From Pirellulales bacterium (GTDB lineage: Bacteria > Planctomycetota > Planctomycetia > Pirellulales > DATAWG01), in the NCBI GenBank assembly GCA_035939775.1, contig DASZFO010000251.1:1-48033 (forward strand): a stretch of 48,033 nucleotides of DNA. Reading direction: 5' to 3'. A model generated the notes under the pieces. That model ran no database searches, was not told where the DNA came from, and was given only the letters and a program-made list of their open reading frames with translations. Positions 14,785-23,148 of the stretch are shown in pieces. A program made the position numbers and the translations under genes. Position 1 is the stretch's first letter; the number at the start of each line of letters is the position of its first letter.

Positions 14785-16278
14785 CTAGTGGAGAATTTGG
14801 CAGTTTACTAACTTATGTCGAAGTTCCTTCAGACCCGCTTCCGTAACCTTCGTGCTGGTCAAATCCAGTGTCTGGAGATCCTTTAATCCAACCAGTTCCT
14901 TCATTCCCTGGTCCGTCACTTGAGTAGCTCTGAGGTTCAGCGTTTGAAGGTTCGTCAATGCGGCGAGGTCTTTCAGACCCTCATCAGTAACCTGTGTGAG
15001 TCTCAGGTTCAAGGTCTGGAGGCTCTTTACCCGGGCGAGTTGCTCTAATCCTAGGTCGTTGACCTGCGTGCCCAAGAGGTCGAGCGACTGGAGGTCTTTC
15101 AAATCGGCCAATTCTTTGAGCCCCTCGCCCGATACCTGCGTCCAGCTAAGGTTCAGCGTCTGAAGGTTCGTCAACCCGGAGAGTTCCTTCAACCCCGCGT
15201 CGGTCACTTCCGTTTCACTGACGACCAATGTCCGGAGCCTCTTCAACCCAGCGAGTCCCTTCAGCCCCGCATCGGTAAGTTTGGTGTCAGCAAGATAGAT
15301 GGTACTAAGGCTCTTTAGCGATGCAAGCTTCTTCAATCCTCCATCGGTCACTTTCGTGCTGGCTAGAACCAGCGTCTGGAGACTCGTAATCTCGGCCAGA
15401 CCGTCCAGCCCAGCATCGGTCGCTTGCGAACCGTAGAGATCGAGCGATTGGAGGTTGTGCAGCCCGGCCAACTGCTTTAGCCCTGTGCCCGTCACCTTCG
15501 TATATAAGAGGCTCAGAACTCGGAGGCGCTTCAGTCCGGCCAGTTCCTTCAATCCCGCGTCCGTCACGTTCGTGTAGCTGAGATCCAGCGTCTGGAGGCT
15601 TTGCAGTCCAGCCAGTTCCTTCAGCCCTGCGTCCGAAGTTAGCGTGAAGCCGAGGTTCAGTGTTTGGAGGCCTTTGAGCGCAGCCAACTCACTCAGATCG
15701 GTATCTACCACTGTCGCGGCACCGAGGTTGAGCACCTTCAGGCTTTTCAATCTCGCAAGCTCCTTGAGCCCCGCGGTCGTCAAATGCGCGTCACTGACGA
15801 TCAGAATTTGGAGACTCCTCGACTGAGCCAATTCCTTCAGTCCCGAATCGGTCACGCCCGTGCTGCTCAGGATTAACGTGTTGAGACCCGTCATTCCGGC
15901 TAGTTCCTTCAATGCCTCGTCGTTCATCCGAGTGCCGTGGAGATTTAATCCAAATGCTCGCATTGGTTGCGGCAGGCGGCTCACGATGGCAGGTTTCCAC
16001 TCACGAAACTGAAACGCCGGAATTTCGCCATCAACTCCCGCTGGATCCTGGTAATAGTGCAATGTTCCATAGTCATCTAAGCTCATCCAACCGACCTCAG
16101 CTCCTGCCTGTTGCCATGCTTTGGCCATATCCTCAGGCAGCAGTTGTGATCGCTTTTCCGCACGTTTGTTGGCATCGAGCGATTTGCTCGTCGAACTAGC
16201 GACCGGTTCGACTGCATTACCCGTGCCCTCAGCAAATAGCAGTGCGCAAACGAACGCGGCGGTTAATTGAATGCGCAC
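14785..16278 (-). CDS. Secreted leucine-rich-repeat protein, about 15 repeats
   Basis: The 497-residue protein starts at a GTG with AAGGAG seven bases upstream, a good ribosome-binding site. The first 22 residues (MRIQLTAAFVCALLFAEGTG) are a signal peptide. Residues about 30-110 are not repeated. From about 113 to the end run about fifteen 24-residue LRRs of the pattern LxxLxxLQTLxLxxTxVTDAGLKELAG. The repeats are very alike, so the array has probably grown by internal duplication. LRR arrays bind proteins or glycans; no catalytic part is seen. It is divergent from pyrB with 175 bases between. It resembles the smaller LRR protein at 905-1825. Confidence 0.85.
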   Translation of the reverse strand: MRIQLTAAFVCALLFAEGTGNAVEPVASSTSKSLDANKRAEKRSQLLPEDMAKAWQQAGAEVGWMSLDDYGTLHYYQDPAGVDGEIPAFQFREWKPAIVSRLPQPMRAFGLNLHGTRMNDEALKELAGMTGLNTLILSSTGVTDSGLKELAQSRSLQILIVSDAHLTTAGLKELARLKSLKVLNLGAATVVDTDLSELAALKGLQTLNLGFTLTSDAGLKELAGLQSLQTLDLSYTNVTDAGLKELAGLKRLRVLSLLYTKVTGTGLKQLAGLHNLQSLDLYGSQATDAGLDGLAEITSLQTLVLASTKVTDGGLKKLASLKSLSTIYLADTKLTDAGLKGLAGLKRLRTLVVSETEVTDAGLKELSGLTNLQTLNLSWTQVSGEGLKELADLKDLQSLDLLGTQVNDLGLEQLARVKSLQTLNLRLTQVTDEGLKDLAALTNLQTLNLRATQVTDQGMKELVGLKDLQTLDLTSTKVTEAGLKELRHKLVNCQILH

Positions 16279-16389
16279 GAAATCGCTCCTTGAACGAGGA
16301 CAGAACTGCCAAGAAGATTGTAGCCGCGAGCAACTGAAAATGCAGTACAGCTCGGTGGATCAGTGTATTCTGTGCGCTCCATCGATGCT

Positions 16390-16417
16390 TTGCAGCAGCT
16401 AGCAGCAATGCTAGAAT
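16390..16417 (+). promoter_or_regulatory. Candidate sigma-70-type promoter of pyrB
   Basis: TTGCAG (16390-16395) and TAGAAT (16412-16417) are 16 bases apart, 36 bases before the pyrB ATG. A TAGAAT -10 box in the same context also precedes xylulokinase (43678) and the fucose-isomerase-like gene (29291). No attenuator structure was noticed. Confidence 0.4.
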
Positions 16418-16453
16418 CAATTTACGCACCAACGCCCCGCCAATGCCATCGTT

Positions 16454-17413
16454 ATGAGCATCGACACGTTTGAAATCGGCGCGATCCCGGAGGCTTGGAC
16501 TCGCCGGCATCTATTGGACGTCGAAAGCCTTTCGGCCGAGGAGATCAACGTCGTCCTCGATACGGCCGTGATGCTTAAGGAGGCCACGGCCGGCTGCCAG
16601 CAGAAATTGCCGCTGCTGGCCGGCAAGACGATCGCCAACCTGTTTTTCGAGAACTCGACCCGCACCCGCACCAGCTTCTCGCTCGCCGCCCGGCGGCTGG
16701 GCGGCGATACGGTCGATTTCTCCGCCTCCGGCTCCAGCTTGTCTAAGGGAGAAACGTTCATCGACACGGGACGGAACATCGAAGCAATGGGGGTCGATGT
16801 CGTCGTCGTCCGCCATCAAACGCCCGGCACGCCGCAACTGCTCGCCCAGAATCTCGGCTGCTCGGTGATCAACGCCGGCGACGGCCCGCACGAACATCCG
16901 ACGCAAGGACTGCTCGACATCCTTTCGATTCGTCAGCGCCGCGGACACATCGACGGGCTGACGGTCGCCTTGGTCGGCGACATCGCTCACAGCCGCACGG
17001 CGAGATCGAACATCTGGGGTTTGAAGAAGCTCGGCGCTCATGTGATCGTATGCGGCCCGGCGACGCTCGTCTCACGCCGCTGGGAAGAACTTGGCGTCGC
17101 GGTCTCGCATTCGCTCGACGAGATTCTCCCTCGCTGCGACGTGCTCAATTTGCTGCGGATACAATTCGAGCGGCAATACACTCGGCCATTCCCTTCAGTG
17201 CGCGAATATGCGTTGCTCTACGCCATGAACCGCGAGCGGCTCGCGCGGGCGAAGAGCGACTTGTTGGTCATGGCGCCGGGGCCGATCAATCGCGGCGTAG
17301 AGATCACCCCGGACGTGGCCGACGGCCCGCATTCGCTGATCCTCGAGCAAGTGGCCAACGGCCTAGCCGTCCGCATGGCCGTGCTCTGGCTTGTGACCGG
17401 GGCGACAGAGTGA
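16454..17413 (+). CDS. pyrB: Aspartate carbamoyltransferase catalytic subunit
   Basis: The 319-residue protein has the carbamoyl-phosphate site [11 protein letters not shown] (residues 65-75) and the HPTQGLLD motif near residue 141, both diagnostic of carbamoyltransferases; the C-terminal [12 protein letters not shown] identifies aspartate carbamoyltransferase. It joins carbamoyl phosphate and aspartate to N-carbamoyl-aspartate, the first committed step of pyrimidine synthesis, in the cytoplasm. Length is normal. It leads a run of co-oriented genes: a toxin-antitoxin pair, pyrC and a P450. No regulatory pyrI gene is present, as in the PyrB classes that pair with an active or inactive dihydroorotase. 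Confidence 0.97.
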   Translation: MSIDTFEIGAIPEAWTRRHLLDVESLSAEEINVVLDTAVMLKEATAGCQQKLPLLAGKTIANLFFENSTRTRTSFSLAARRLGGDTVDFSASGSSLSKGETFIDTGRNIEAMGVDVVVVRHQTPGTPQLLAQNLGCSVINAGDGPHEHPTQGLLDILSIRQRRGHIDGLTVALVGDIAHSRTARSNIWGLKKLGAHVIVCGPATLVSRRWEELGVAVSHSLDEILPRCDVLNLLRIQFERQYTRPFPSVREYALLYAMNRERLARAKSDLLVMAPGPINRGVEITPDVADGPHSLILEQVANGLAVRMAVLWLVTGATE

Positions 17414-17495
17414 CTTCGCGTCGCTGGCTAATCAATTGCCATTGCCGGAAAGGTATTTTGTTATATAATTAAATCGCCATTCGAGCCGAGCCTCA

Positions 17496-17762
17496 ATGGA
17501 ATTTCGCTGGAACGAATGGAACATCGAACACATCGCCGAGCACGGCGTTGATCCGATTGAAGCCGAGACCGTGGTTCGAAACGCAAAGCGCCCATATCCG
17601 TTGCGAAAAGATGAAGACAAGTGGCTGGTTCGAGGTCGCGGACGCGGCGGGCGCCCGGTCCAAGTCGTTTTTGTTATCGATGAGGACAAGGCGGTGTTCG
17701 TGATTCATGCCCGTTCGATGGATAAAAGAAAGGAGAAACGGCGATTTCGTCGTGGAAAATGA
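17496..17762 (+). CDS. BrnT/DUF4258-type toxin
   Basis: The 88-residue protein opens with FRWNEWNIEHIAEHGVDP and closes with VFVIHARSMDKRKEKRRFR. This is the pattern of BrnT-like small toxins (F-x-W-x-x-x-N-x-x-H...HGV near the start and I-x-A-R-x-x...ER near the end). Such proteins are usually RelE-fold RNases. The following ribbon-helix-helix gene overlaps it by four bases (ATGA), the BrnT-then-antitoxin order known for this family. Oddly, the pair sits between pyrB and pyrC: 82 bases after pyrB and overlapping pyrC on the other side. Toxic activity is inferred from the family and the pairing. Confidence 0.7.
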   Translation: MEFRWNEWNIEHIAEHGVDPIEAETVVRNAKRPYPLRKDEDKWLVRGRGRGGRPVQVVFVIDEDKAVFVIHARSMDKRKEKRRFRRGK

Positions 17763-18082
17763 TCAAAAAAGCGGCAATTCGCGCGAAACCCTACACCGAA
17801 ATGAACGCCAAGGAATTGGCCGAGGCCACGACGGAGTTTGACGAAGGCGGGGTTCCCGTAGGGTTCAAACCGCTCGACGCCGCCGGTCGCGCCATTTGGG
17901 AAAGTGTGAAGCGCAAACGCGGGCGTCCCGTGATTGGCAAAGGGGTTCAAGTGATTTCAGTGAGTTTGGAGAAGCAGTTGTTGGAAAAGGCCAACCGTCT
18001 CGCAAAAAAATTGAGAATATCGCGTGCCCGGCTCATCGCGCGCGGGTTGGAATCGGTGTTGGCTGAGGAACGAGGCAAGTGA
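17759..18082 (+). CDS. Ribbon-helix-helix antitoxin (BrnA-like)
   Basis: The 107-residue protein has an N-terminal toxin-contact region (MNAKELAEATTEFDEGG, PVGFKPLDAAGRA) and then KRKRGRPVIGKGVQVISVSL leading into helices LLEKANRLAKKLRISRARL, a ribbon-helix-helix DNA-binding fold. Such antitoxins bind the toxin and repress their own promoter. It overlaps the toxin by four bases and its stop overlaps the pyrC start. Continued expression of this antitoxin would therefore depend on the pyrimidine operon, unless it has an internal promoter. Confidence 0.72.
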   Translation: MIKKAAIRAKPYTEMNAKELAEATTEFDEGGVPVGFKPLDAAGRAIWESVKRKRGRPVIGKGVQVISVSLEKQLLEKANRLAKKLRISRARLIARGLESVLAEERGK

Positions 18083-19371
18083 TGCCATCAATCCTCATCA
18101 AAGACGGCCGAGTCATTGATCCGAGCCAGAAGATGAATCGGGTCACGAACCTGCTAATTCGCGACGGGCGGATCGCTGGCTACGACGTGCCGCCGAACGG
18201 GCAGGATGCGATCATCGACGCCGCGGGCAAGATCGTTTCGCCCGGCCTGATCGACATGCACGTCCATCTCCGCGAACCGGGGCGCGAGGAGGATGAGACG
18301 ATCGCCACGGGCACTGCCGCGGCGCTCGCCGGCGGGTTTACGAGCATCGCCTGCATCCCGAACACCGAGCCGCCGATCGACACACAGGGGACCGTCGAGT
18401 TCATCCTTCATCAGGCCGCCCGGGCCGATAATTGCAACGTGTTCGTCGTCGCTTGCGTCAGCAAGGGGCGCGAAGGGAAGGAATTGGCAGAGATCGGGCA
18501 GCTCGTGCGGGCCGGGGCGGTAGCCTTCAGCGACGACGGCGCGCCGGTTTACGATTCGGAATTGATGCGCCGGGCGTTCGAATACTGCCGGATGTTCGAC
18601 AAGCCCGTGCTGAACCATGCCGAGGTCCGCGAGCTGACCCAAGGGGGCGTGATGCACGAGGGGCTGGTGTCGCTCGTGCTCGGTTTGGCCGGCATGCCGG
18701 CGGCCGCCGAAGACGCGATGACGGCCCGCGACATCGCCTTGGCAGATTTCACCGGCGGCCGAATCCACATCATGCACGTCTCGAGCGCCGGCAGCGTCGA
18801 GCTGATTCGCCGGGCGAAGTCGCGCGGGATTCGCATCACGACCGAAGTCTGCCCTCACCATTTCTCGCTCACCGACGAATCGCTGCGCACGTTCGATTCG
18901 AATTTCAAGATGAGCCCGCCGCTCCGCGCCCGCCGCGACGTGGAAACCTGCATCGCCGGTCTGGCGGACGGCACGATCGACTGCATCGCCACCGACCACG
19001 CCCCGCACGCCCGCGAGAAAAAGATGCGCGAGCTGGATCAAGCCCCGTTCGGCATCGTCGGGCTGGAAACGGCGCTCGGGCTGGTTGTCACCAAGCTGAT
19101 CGAGCCGGGACATCTCGACTGGCCCGCGGCCCTGGCCAAGATGACGATCAACCCGGCTCGCATTCTCGGAATCAACAAGGGCACTCTCGCCATCGGCGCC
19201 GACGCCGACGTCACGATCATCGACCCCGACGCCCGCTGGCACGTTGATCCCGACAAATTCCGCTCGAAAAGCGTCAACACGCCGTTCGCCGGCTGGCAAT
19301 TGCGCGGACGGGCCGAGATCGTGATCGTCGGGGGAAAGGTTAAGTTCGAGGCGCGGGATGCAAATCGTTGA
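18082..19371 (+). CDS. pyrC: Dihydroorotase
   Basis: The 429-residue amidohydrolase has the metal-site motif DMHVHLREPG, the histidines in NHAEVREL and HIMHVSSAG, and ATDHAPHA with the catalytic aspartate. It cyclises N-carbamoyl-aspartate to dihydroorotate, the step after PyrB. Two starts are possible: the GTG at 18079, overlapping the antitoxin stop, and the ATG at 18082, chosen here, which begins on the last base of that stop. All expected metal ligands are present, so it should be active rather than the inactive PyrC-like partner known in some bacteria. Its 3' end overlaps the P450 gene by 14 bases. Confidence 0.96.
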   Translation: MPSILIKDGRVIDPSQKMNRVTNLLIRDGRIAGYDVPPNGQDAIIDAAGKIVSPGLIDMHVHLREPGREEDETIATGTAAALAGGFTSIACIPNTEPPIDTQGTVEFILHQAARADNCNVFVVACVSKGREGKELAEIGQLVRAGAVAFSDDGAPVYDSELMRRAFEYCRMFDKPVLNHAEVRELTQGGVMHEGLVSLVLGLAGMPAAAEDAMTARDIALADFTGGRIHIMHVSSAGSVELIRRAKSRGIRITTEVCPHHFSLTDESLRTFDSNFKMSPPLRARRDVETCIAGLADGTIDCIATDHAPHAREKKMRELDQAPFGIVGLETALGLVVTKLIEPGHLDWPAALAKMTINPARILGINKGTLAIGADADVTIIDPDARWHVDPDKFRSKSVNTPFAGWQLRGRAEIVIVGGKVKFEARDANR

Positions 19372-20782
19372 GGCGCGCCACGGATTGAAGCCTTTCAATC
19401 CGCCGGGGCCTAAGGGGCGGCCGGTGGTTGGCAATCTGATCGAGTTTCGCCGCGACAAGCTGGCGTTTTTTACGCGCTGCGCCCGCGATTATGGCGATCT
19501 GGCCCGATTTCATATCGGCTCGCGGCCGGTCGTGCTGCTCAGCGATCCGGCGATGATCGAGCAGGTGCTCGCCATGCAGCAACGGAATTTCGTCAAGCAT
19601 TTCGTGCTGAGCTTGCTTCGCCCGGTGCTCGGTGAGGGCTTGGTCACCAGCGACGGCGAGTTTTGGCTGCGGCAGCGGCGGCTGATTCAGCCCGCCTTTC
19701 AGAGATCGCTTATCGAGACCTACGCGGGCACGATGGTCTCGCTCACGGAACGGATGCTGGCCGAGTGGCAAGCCGGCGACGAGCGCGACCTGCACGCCGA
19801 GATGATGCACCTGACGCTCGGCATTACCGCCAAGGCACTTTTGGACGCCGACGTGAGCGGGAGCGAGTTCCATTGCGTCGCGCACGCGCTCGAATTGCTG
19901 ATGCGCGATTTCGTTTACCGTTTTGAGGGGATCGTCAAGATTCCGCTCTGGATGCCGACGCTCTGGAACTGGCGGGTCAAGCACCAGATTCGCAAATTGG
20001 ACCGTGTAATTTACGGGATCATCGACCGCCGCCGCCGCGGCCCGCTCGATGGCGACGACCTGCTGACCGGTCTGATGCAAGCCCGCGACGCCGGCGCGGA
20101 ACAGCCCGGCGGTCGAGGCGCGATGACCAACCGGCAGTTGCGCGACGAAGTGATGACGCTGTTCCTCGCCGGGCACGAGACGACCGCCAACGCCATGTCT
20201 TGGACGGGTTTGCTGTTGGCGCAGCATCCGGAAGTCGAGGCCCGCTTGCAGGCGGAATTGCAAACGGTGCTGAACGGCCGCTCGCCGACCGCCGCCGACG
20301 TGCCGCGGCTTGTGTACACCGAACAGGTCATCACCGAGTCGATGCGCGTCTATCCGCCGGTCTACGCGGTGGGCCGGCGGTCGATCCGGCCCTGCGAGAT
20401 CGGCGGCTTCGACGTGCCGGAAGGAACGACGTTTCTGATGAGCCAATGGGTGCTGCACCACGATCCGCGTTATTTCGATTCGCCACTCGAATTCCGGCCC
20501 GAGCGCTGGGCCGACGGGTTGGGCAAGCGGATTCCAAAATTCGCGTATTTTCCTTTCGGCGGCGGGCCGCGGCTGTGTGTCGGCAATTCGTTCGCGATGC
20601 TCGAAGCGGTGCTGATCCTGGCCACGATGGCGCAGAGATTTCGCTTCGAACTCGTGCCGGGACAGCGGATCGTCCCCTGGGCCACCGTGACGCTCCGGCC
20701 GAAACACGGCATCCGCGTCGTCTGCCGACCTGTCGAGAGCGCGAAGCCGGCGCTCTCGTCGGGCGAGCCCCAGCCAAAATAG
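19358..20782 (+). CDS. Cytochrome P450
   Basis: The 474-residue protein shows the P450 signatures: the I-helix AGHETT, the K-helix ESMR, FRPERW, and the heme loop FPFGGGPRLCVG with the iron ligand C407. The proline-rich start (LKPFNPPGPKGRPVVGN) also fits; there is no membrane anchor, so it is soluble. It resembles CYP102/CYP4-like fatty-acid hydroxylases in motif form, but the substrate is unknown. Its ATG lies 14 bases inside pyrC, so it is translated as part of the pyrimidine operon, an unexpected neighbour. No ferredoxin or reductase gene is near. The last about 15 residues have no family pattern. Confidence 0.93.
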   Translation: MQIVEARHGLKPFNPPGPKGRPVVGNLIEFRRDKLAFFTRCARDYGDLARFHIGSRPVVLLSDPAMIEQVLAMQQRNFVKHFVLSLLRPVLGEGLVTSDGEFWLRQRRLIQPAFQRSLIETYAGTMVSLTERMLAEWQAGDERDLHAEMMHLTLGITAKALLDADVSGSEFHCVAHALELLMRDFVYRFEGIVKIPLWMPTLWNWRVKHQIRKLDRVIYGIIDRRRRGPLDGDDLLTGLMQARDAGAEQPGGRGAMTNRQLRDEVMTLFLAGHETTANAMSWTGLLLAQHPEVEARLQAELQTVLNGRSPTAADVPRLVYTEQVITESMRVYPPVYAVGRRSIRPCEIGGFDVPEGTTFLMSQWVLHHDPRYFDSPLEFRPERWADGLGKRIPKFAYFPFGGGPRLCVGNSFAMLEAVLILATMAQRFRFELVPGQRIVPWATVTLRPKHGIRVVCRPVESAKPALSSGEPQPK

Positions 20783-20794
20783 CAGACATACTGC

Positions 20795-20871
20795 GTGTGC
20801 CGTCCGCTGTTTCTCGTTACCACGATACTTTCTGCGTCCGCCGTTTTCGGTTACGGCACACGGAGTGTGCC
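20795..20871. repeat. GGCACAC palindromes between converging genes
   Basis: GTGTGCCGT (20795-20803) pairs with ACGGCACAC (20853-20861), which itself forms a tight hairpin GGCACAC-gga-GTGTGCC (20855-20871). It lies just past the P450 stop and just before the stop of the convergent dioxygenase gene, so it may end both transcripts. Confidence 0.6.
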
Positions 20872-20878
20872 TACTACA

Positions 20879-21772
20879 TTATCCGAGCGGAATCGTCGCC
20901 GGATCGAAGAGTAGCGGGAAGAACTGCCCGCCGAGTGGTTGCCCCGCGGGGACGGCCGGAACGCCGGCGAGCAACGGCTCGTCGCTGGCCGACTTCACGC
21001 CGTCGCGGACGCAGTTGATGACGAAAGCTCGCCGCGGCCGGTCCGTGCGGTTTTCGTGGCTGCCGTGGACCATCAGCGGATGATGGAAAGAGCACTCGCC
21101 CGCTTTGAGTTCGATCGCCACGGGGTTCTGAAATTGCCGCCACTGCTCGTCGTCGAGCACGGCGCGGATCGCCTCCATGTCGCCGGCCAGGCCGGTGATC
21201 GGCAATAGCGGCCAGCGATGGCTCCCCGGCACGTAATGCACGCAGCCGTTGTCGCGCGTACTTTCGTCCAGGCCGACCCAGCAGGTGAGATGGGCCATCG
21301 GCTGCGTGCGCGTCCAGTACGAATAATCCTGATGCCAGGCCACGAGGCCGCCATGGTTGGGCGGCTTGCAGAACAATTGATCGTGCCAGAATCGCACCGC
21401 CCCGCCGAGCAATTGGCTGGCTGCCATCGTGAAGCCCGGCGCCCAGAGCACATCGTGAAAGCCGGGCGTGATCCGCCACGCGCCGAGGGCATGAAAGAGA
21501 ACTTTCGACGGGTCGATCGATTCGTTGGAGTGGAACTCGTAGAACAGCTCGTGCCCCGGATGCTTGGGATCGAGCAAGCCGCTCAATTCCTCGCGAAGAA
21601 TCTCGATCTGTCGATCGTCGAGGATGCGAATCCCCTTGAGATAGCCGTTCTCGTGGTAAAACGCGACCTGCTCGTCGCTCAGCCGATAGGGCGCCCATTC
21701 AGCGGTCGTGCGCGGGAGGCGGAAAAGCGCTCGCAGCGGCAGGCTGGCGTTCGAGAGATCGTTAGCGACCAT
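20879..21772 (-). CDS. Phytanoyl-CoA dioxygenase (PhyH) family protein
   Basis: With the ATG at 21772 the protein has 297 residues. It has the iron-binding HxD pair in AWHQDYSYW and the distal histidine in [18 protein letters not shown], where the arginine contacts 2-oxoglutarate. [15 protein letters not shown] is also typical. PhyH proteins are Fe(II)/2-oxoglutarate-dependent hydroxylases acting on small molecules; the substrate is unknown. A longer start at 21859 would overlap the small membrane protein gene upstream and adds no family sequence, so it is not used. It is convergent with the P450, and a shared pathway between these two oxygenases is speculative. Confidence 0.85.
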   Translation of the reverse strand: MVANDLSNASLPLRALFRLPRTTAEWAPYRLSDEQVAFYHENGYLKGIRILDDRQIEILREELSGLLDPKHPGHELFYEFHSNESIDPSKVLFHALGAWRITPGFHDVLWAPGFTMAASQLLGGAVRFWHDQLFCKPPNHGGLVAWHQDYSYWTRTQPMAHLTCWVGLDESTRDNGCVHYVPGSHRWPLLPITGLAGDMEAIRAVLDDEQWRQFQNPVAIELKAGECSFHHPLMVHGSHENRTDRPRRAFVINCVRDGVKSASDEPLLAGVPAVPAGQPLGGQFFPLLFDPATIPLG

Positions 21773-21824
21773 CGCGTTGCACCGGTCGTGGTTCGATTCG
21801 ACGGTGATATTCAGCAGAAACCAT

Positions 21825-22022
21825 TCACAATCGGTCGCTTTTCTTTGCACCGATCCCAAGAGCTATCACCAAGCCGATCAGTCCGAGAGCGCCGCAGACC
21901 ACGGCTGCGGCCAATTCTGTCGCGAACATTGTTCCATTGTGAGTATTCATATCGCGGCTCGCTCCCACTACCGCCGCCGCTATCCAAAGAAACAAGAGCC
22001 CGCAGCAAATCCTTCGCACCAT
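21825..22022 (-). CDS. Small two-helix membrane protein (65 residues)
   Basis: The ATG at 22022 is preceded on the minus strand by GGAGGA with a five-base spacer, one of the best ribosome-binding sites in the window. The protein starts [20 protein letters not shown], then has a short polar loop ([11 protein letters not shown]) and a second hydrophobic helix ([20 protein letters not shown]) ending in KKSDRL. This is a plausible small inner-membrane protein of unknown role. It lies upstream of the dioxygenase on the same strand and diverges from the SDR gene at 22174. Longer frames over the same bases are not supported. Confidence 0.65.
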   Translation of the reverse strand: MVRRICCGLLFLWIAAAVVGASRDMNTHNGTMFATELAAAVVCGALGLIGLVIALGIGAKKSDRL

Positions 22023-22173
22023 GTTGTTCCTCCGCAATACGTTCAAATGCTTGCCGGTCTCGATCGTAGAAAATGGACATTGCAGGAAGTGTCCGTTATT
22101 ATTGCGACAACATTGCCCAACCGGCAACAGTTTCGCAGTAATTGTGAGGTTTAACGTAGGAAAGGCAATCGCA

Positions 22174-23091
22174 ATGCGAGCGCTTGTCACCGGAGCGACT
22201 GGTTTTGTTGGCCAGCGGCTGTTGGAGCGGCTGGAACGGCCGGTCGTACTTAGCCGCGATCCGGATCGGGCGATGAAGGCGCTCGGGCGGTTGCACGTCG
22301 CGGCAGCTCGCTGGGATCCGATGGTCGGGCCGCCGCCGGCGCAAGTCTTCGACGGCATCGATGTCATCTTTCATTTGGCCGGCGAGCCGATCGCTGGAGG
22401 GCGATGGACGAAGGCCCGCAAGCAGCGGATTTGCGATAGCCGCGTGGTCGGCACGAAGCATCTGGTCGACGGGCTGGCGAATCTCCAACGCCGCCCGCCG
22501 GTGTTGATTTCCTCCTCGGCCGTCGGCTACTACGGCTCGCGCGGCGATGAAACGCTCACGGAATCCTCCGCGCCGGGAGACGATTTTCTGGCGGACGTTT
22601 GCATTGCCTGGGAAAAGGCGGCGCGGGAGGCGGAGCGGCTCGGCATTCGCGTCGTGCTCAGCCGAACCGGCGTGGTGCTTGGCCGAGGTGCAGCGCTCGA
22701 GAAGATGCTCGTGCCATTCAAGCTCGGGCTGGGCGGCCGGCTGGGGAGCGGCAAGCAATGGATGCCCTGGATTCATCTCGACGATCTCGTCGGCCTGCTG
22801 CTATTCACCGCGGAGCGGGAAGCGATCCGCGGGCCGATGAACTCCGTCGCACCCACGCCGATCACGAATCGCGAATTCACTCGGTCCATGGCGCGGGCGG
22901 TGCATCGCCCGGCCTTCCTGCCGGCGCCGTATTTCGGCATGCGACTGCTGTTCGGCGAGTTCGCATCGATCCTGTTCGCGTCGCAGCGAGTGATCCCCGA
23001 GGTCGCTCAGCAGCAGGGCTACAAGTTTCAATATCCCGAACTCGACGCGGCGCTAGCTGAAATTCTCCATCCGCCTGCGGCCGTAGCGTAG
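22174..23091 (+). CDS. TIGR01777-family SDR/epimerase-like protein
   Basis: The ATG at 22174 sits nine bases after an AGGAAAG site and puts the nucleotide-binding loop VTGATGFVGQRL at residues 5-16, giving 305 residues. SSSAVGYYGSRGDETLTE, AWEKAARE and RTGVVLGRGAALEKML are hallmarks of the YfcH/TIGR01777 branch of extended short-chain dehydrogenases. These proteins bind NAD(P) but their reaction is not known; the eukaryotic relatives touch cell-division or chloroplast roles. The open frame extends further upstream to 22021, without family sequence. It converges with the DUF155-like gene over a hairpin at 23106-23124. Confidence 0.88.
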   Translation: MRALVTGATGFVGQRLLERLERPVVLSRDPDRAMKALGRLHVAAARWDPMVGPPPAQVFDGIDVIFHLAGEPIAGGRWTKARKQRICDSRVVGTKHLVDGLANLQRRPPVLISSSAVGYYGSRGDETLTESSAPGDDFLADVCIAWEKAAREAERLGIRVVLSRTGVVLGRGAALEKMLVPFKLGLGGRLGSGKQWMPWIHLDDLVGLLLFTAEREAIRGPMNSVAPTPITNREFTRSMARAVHRPAFLPAPYFGMRLLFGEFASILFASQRVIPEVAQQQGYKFQYPELDAALAEILHPPAAVA

Positions 23092-23105
23092 GTTGTACGT
23101 CAATG

Positions 23106-23124
23106 CCGACGCTGGCAGCGTCGG
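23106..23124. terminator. Hairpin between converging genes
   Basis: CCGACGC (23106-23112) and GCGTCGG (23118-23124) pair around TGGCA in the 57-base gap between two converging genes. No T-run follows on either strand, so termination is inferred from position only. Confidence 0.4.
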
Positions 23125-23148
23125 GCACTCGGAGGCGACCGAAGATTG

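Noticed and set aside
18154-19458. A 434-residue open frame antisense to pyrC
   Set aside because: The sense strand is an intact dihydroorotase; the antisense product has shadow-type composition.
19340-20707. A 455-residue open frame antisense to the P450 gene
   Set aside because: The sense strand encodes every P450 motif; the antisense product is rich in Arg, His and Gln with no family pattern, as expected of a shadow frame in high-GC DNA.
21773-21859. A longer N-terminus for the dioxygenase
   Set aside because: It would overlap the small membrane protein gene and adds no sequence typical of the family.
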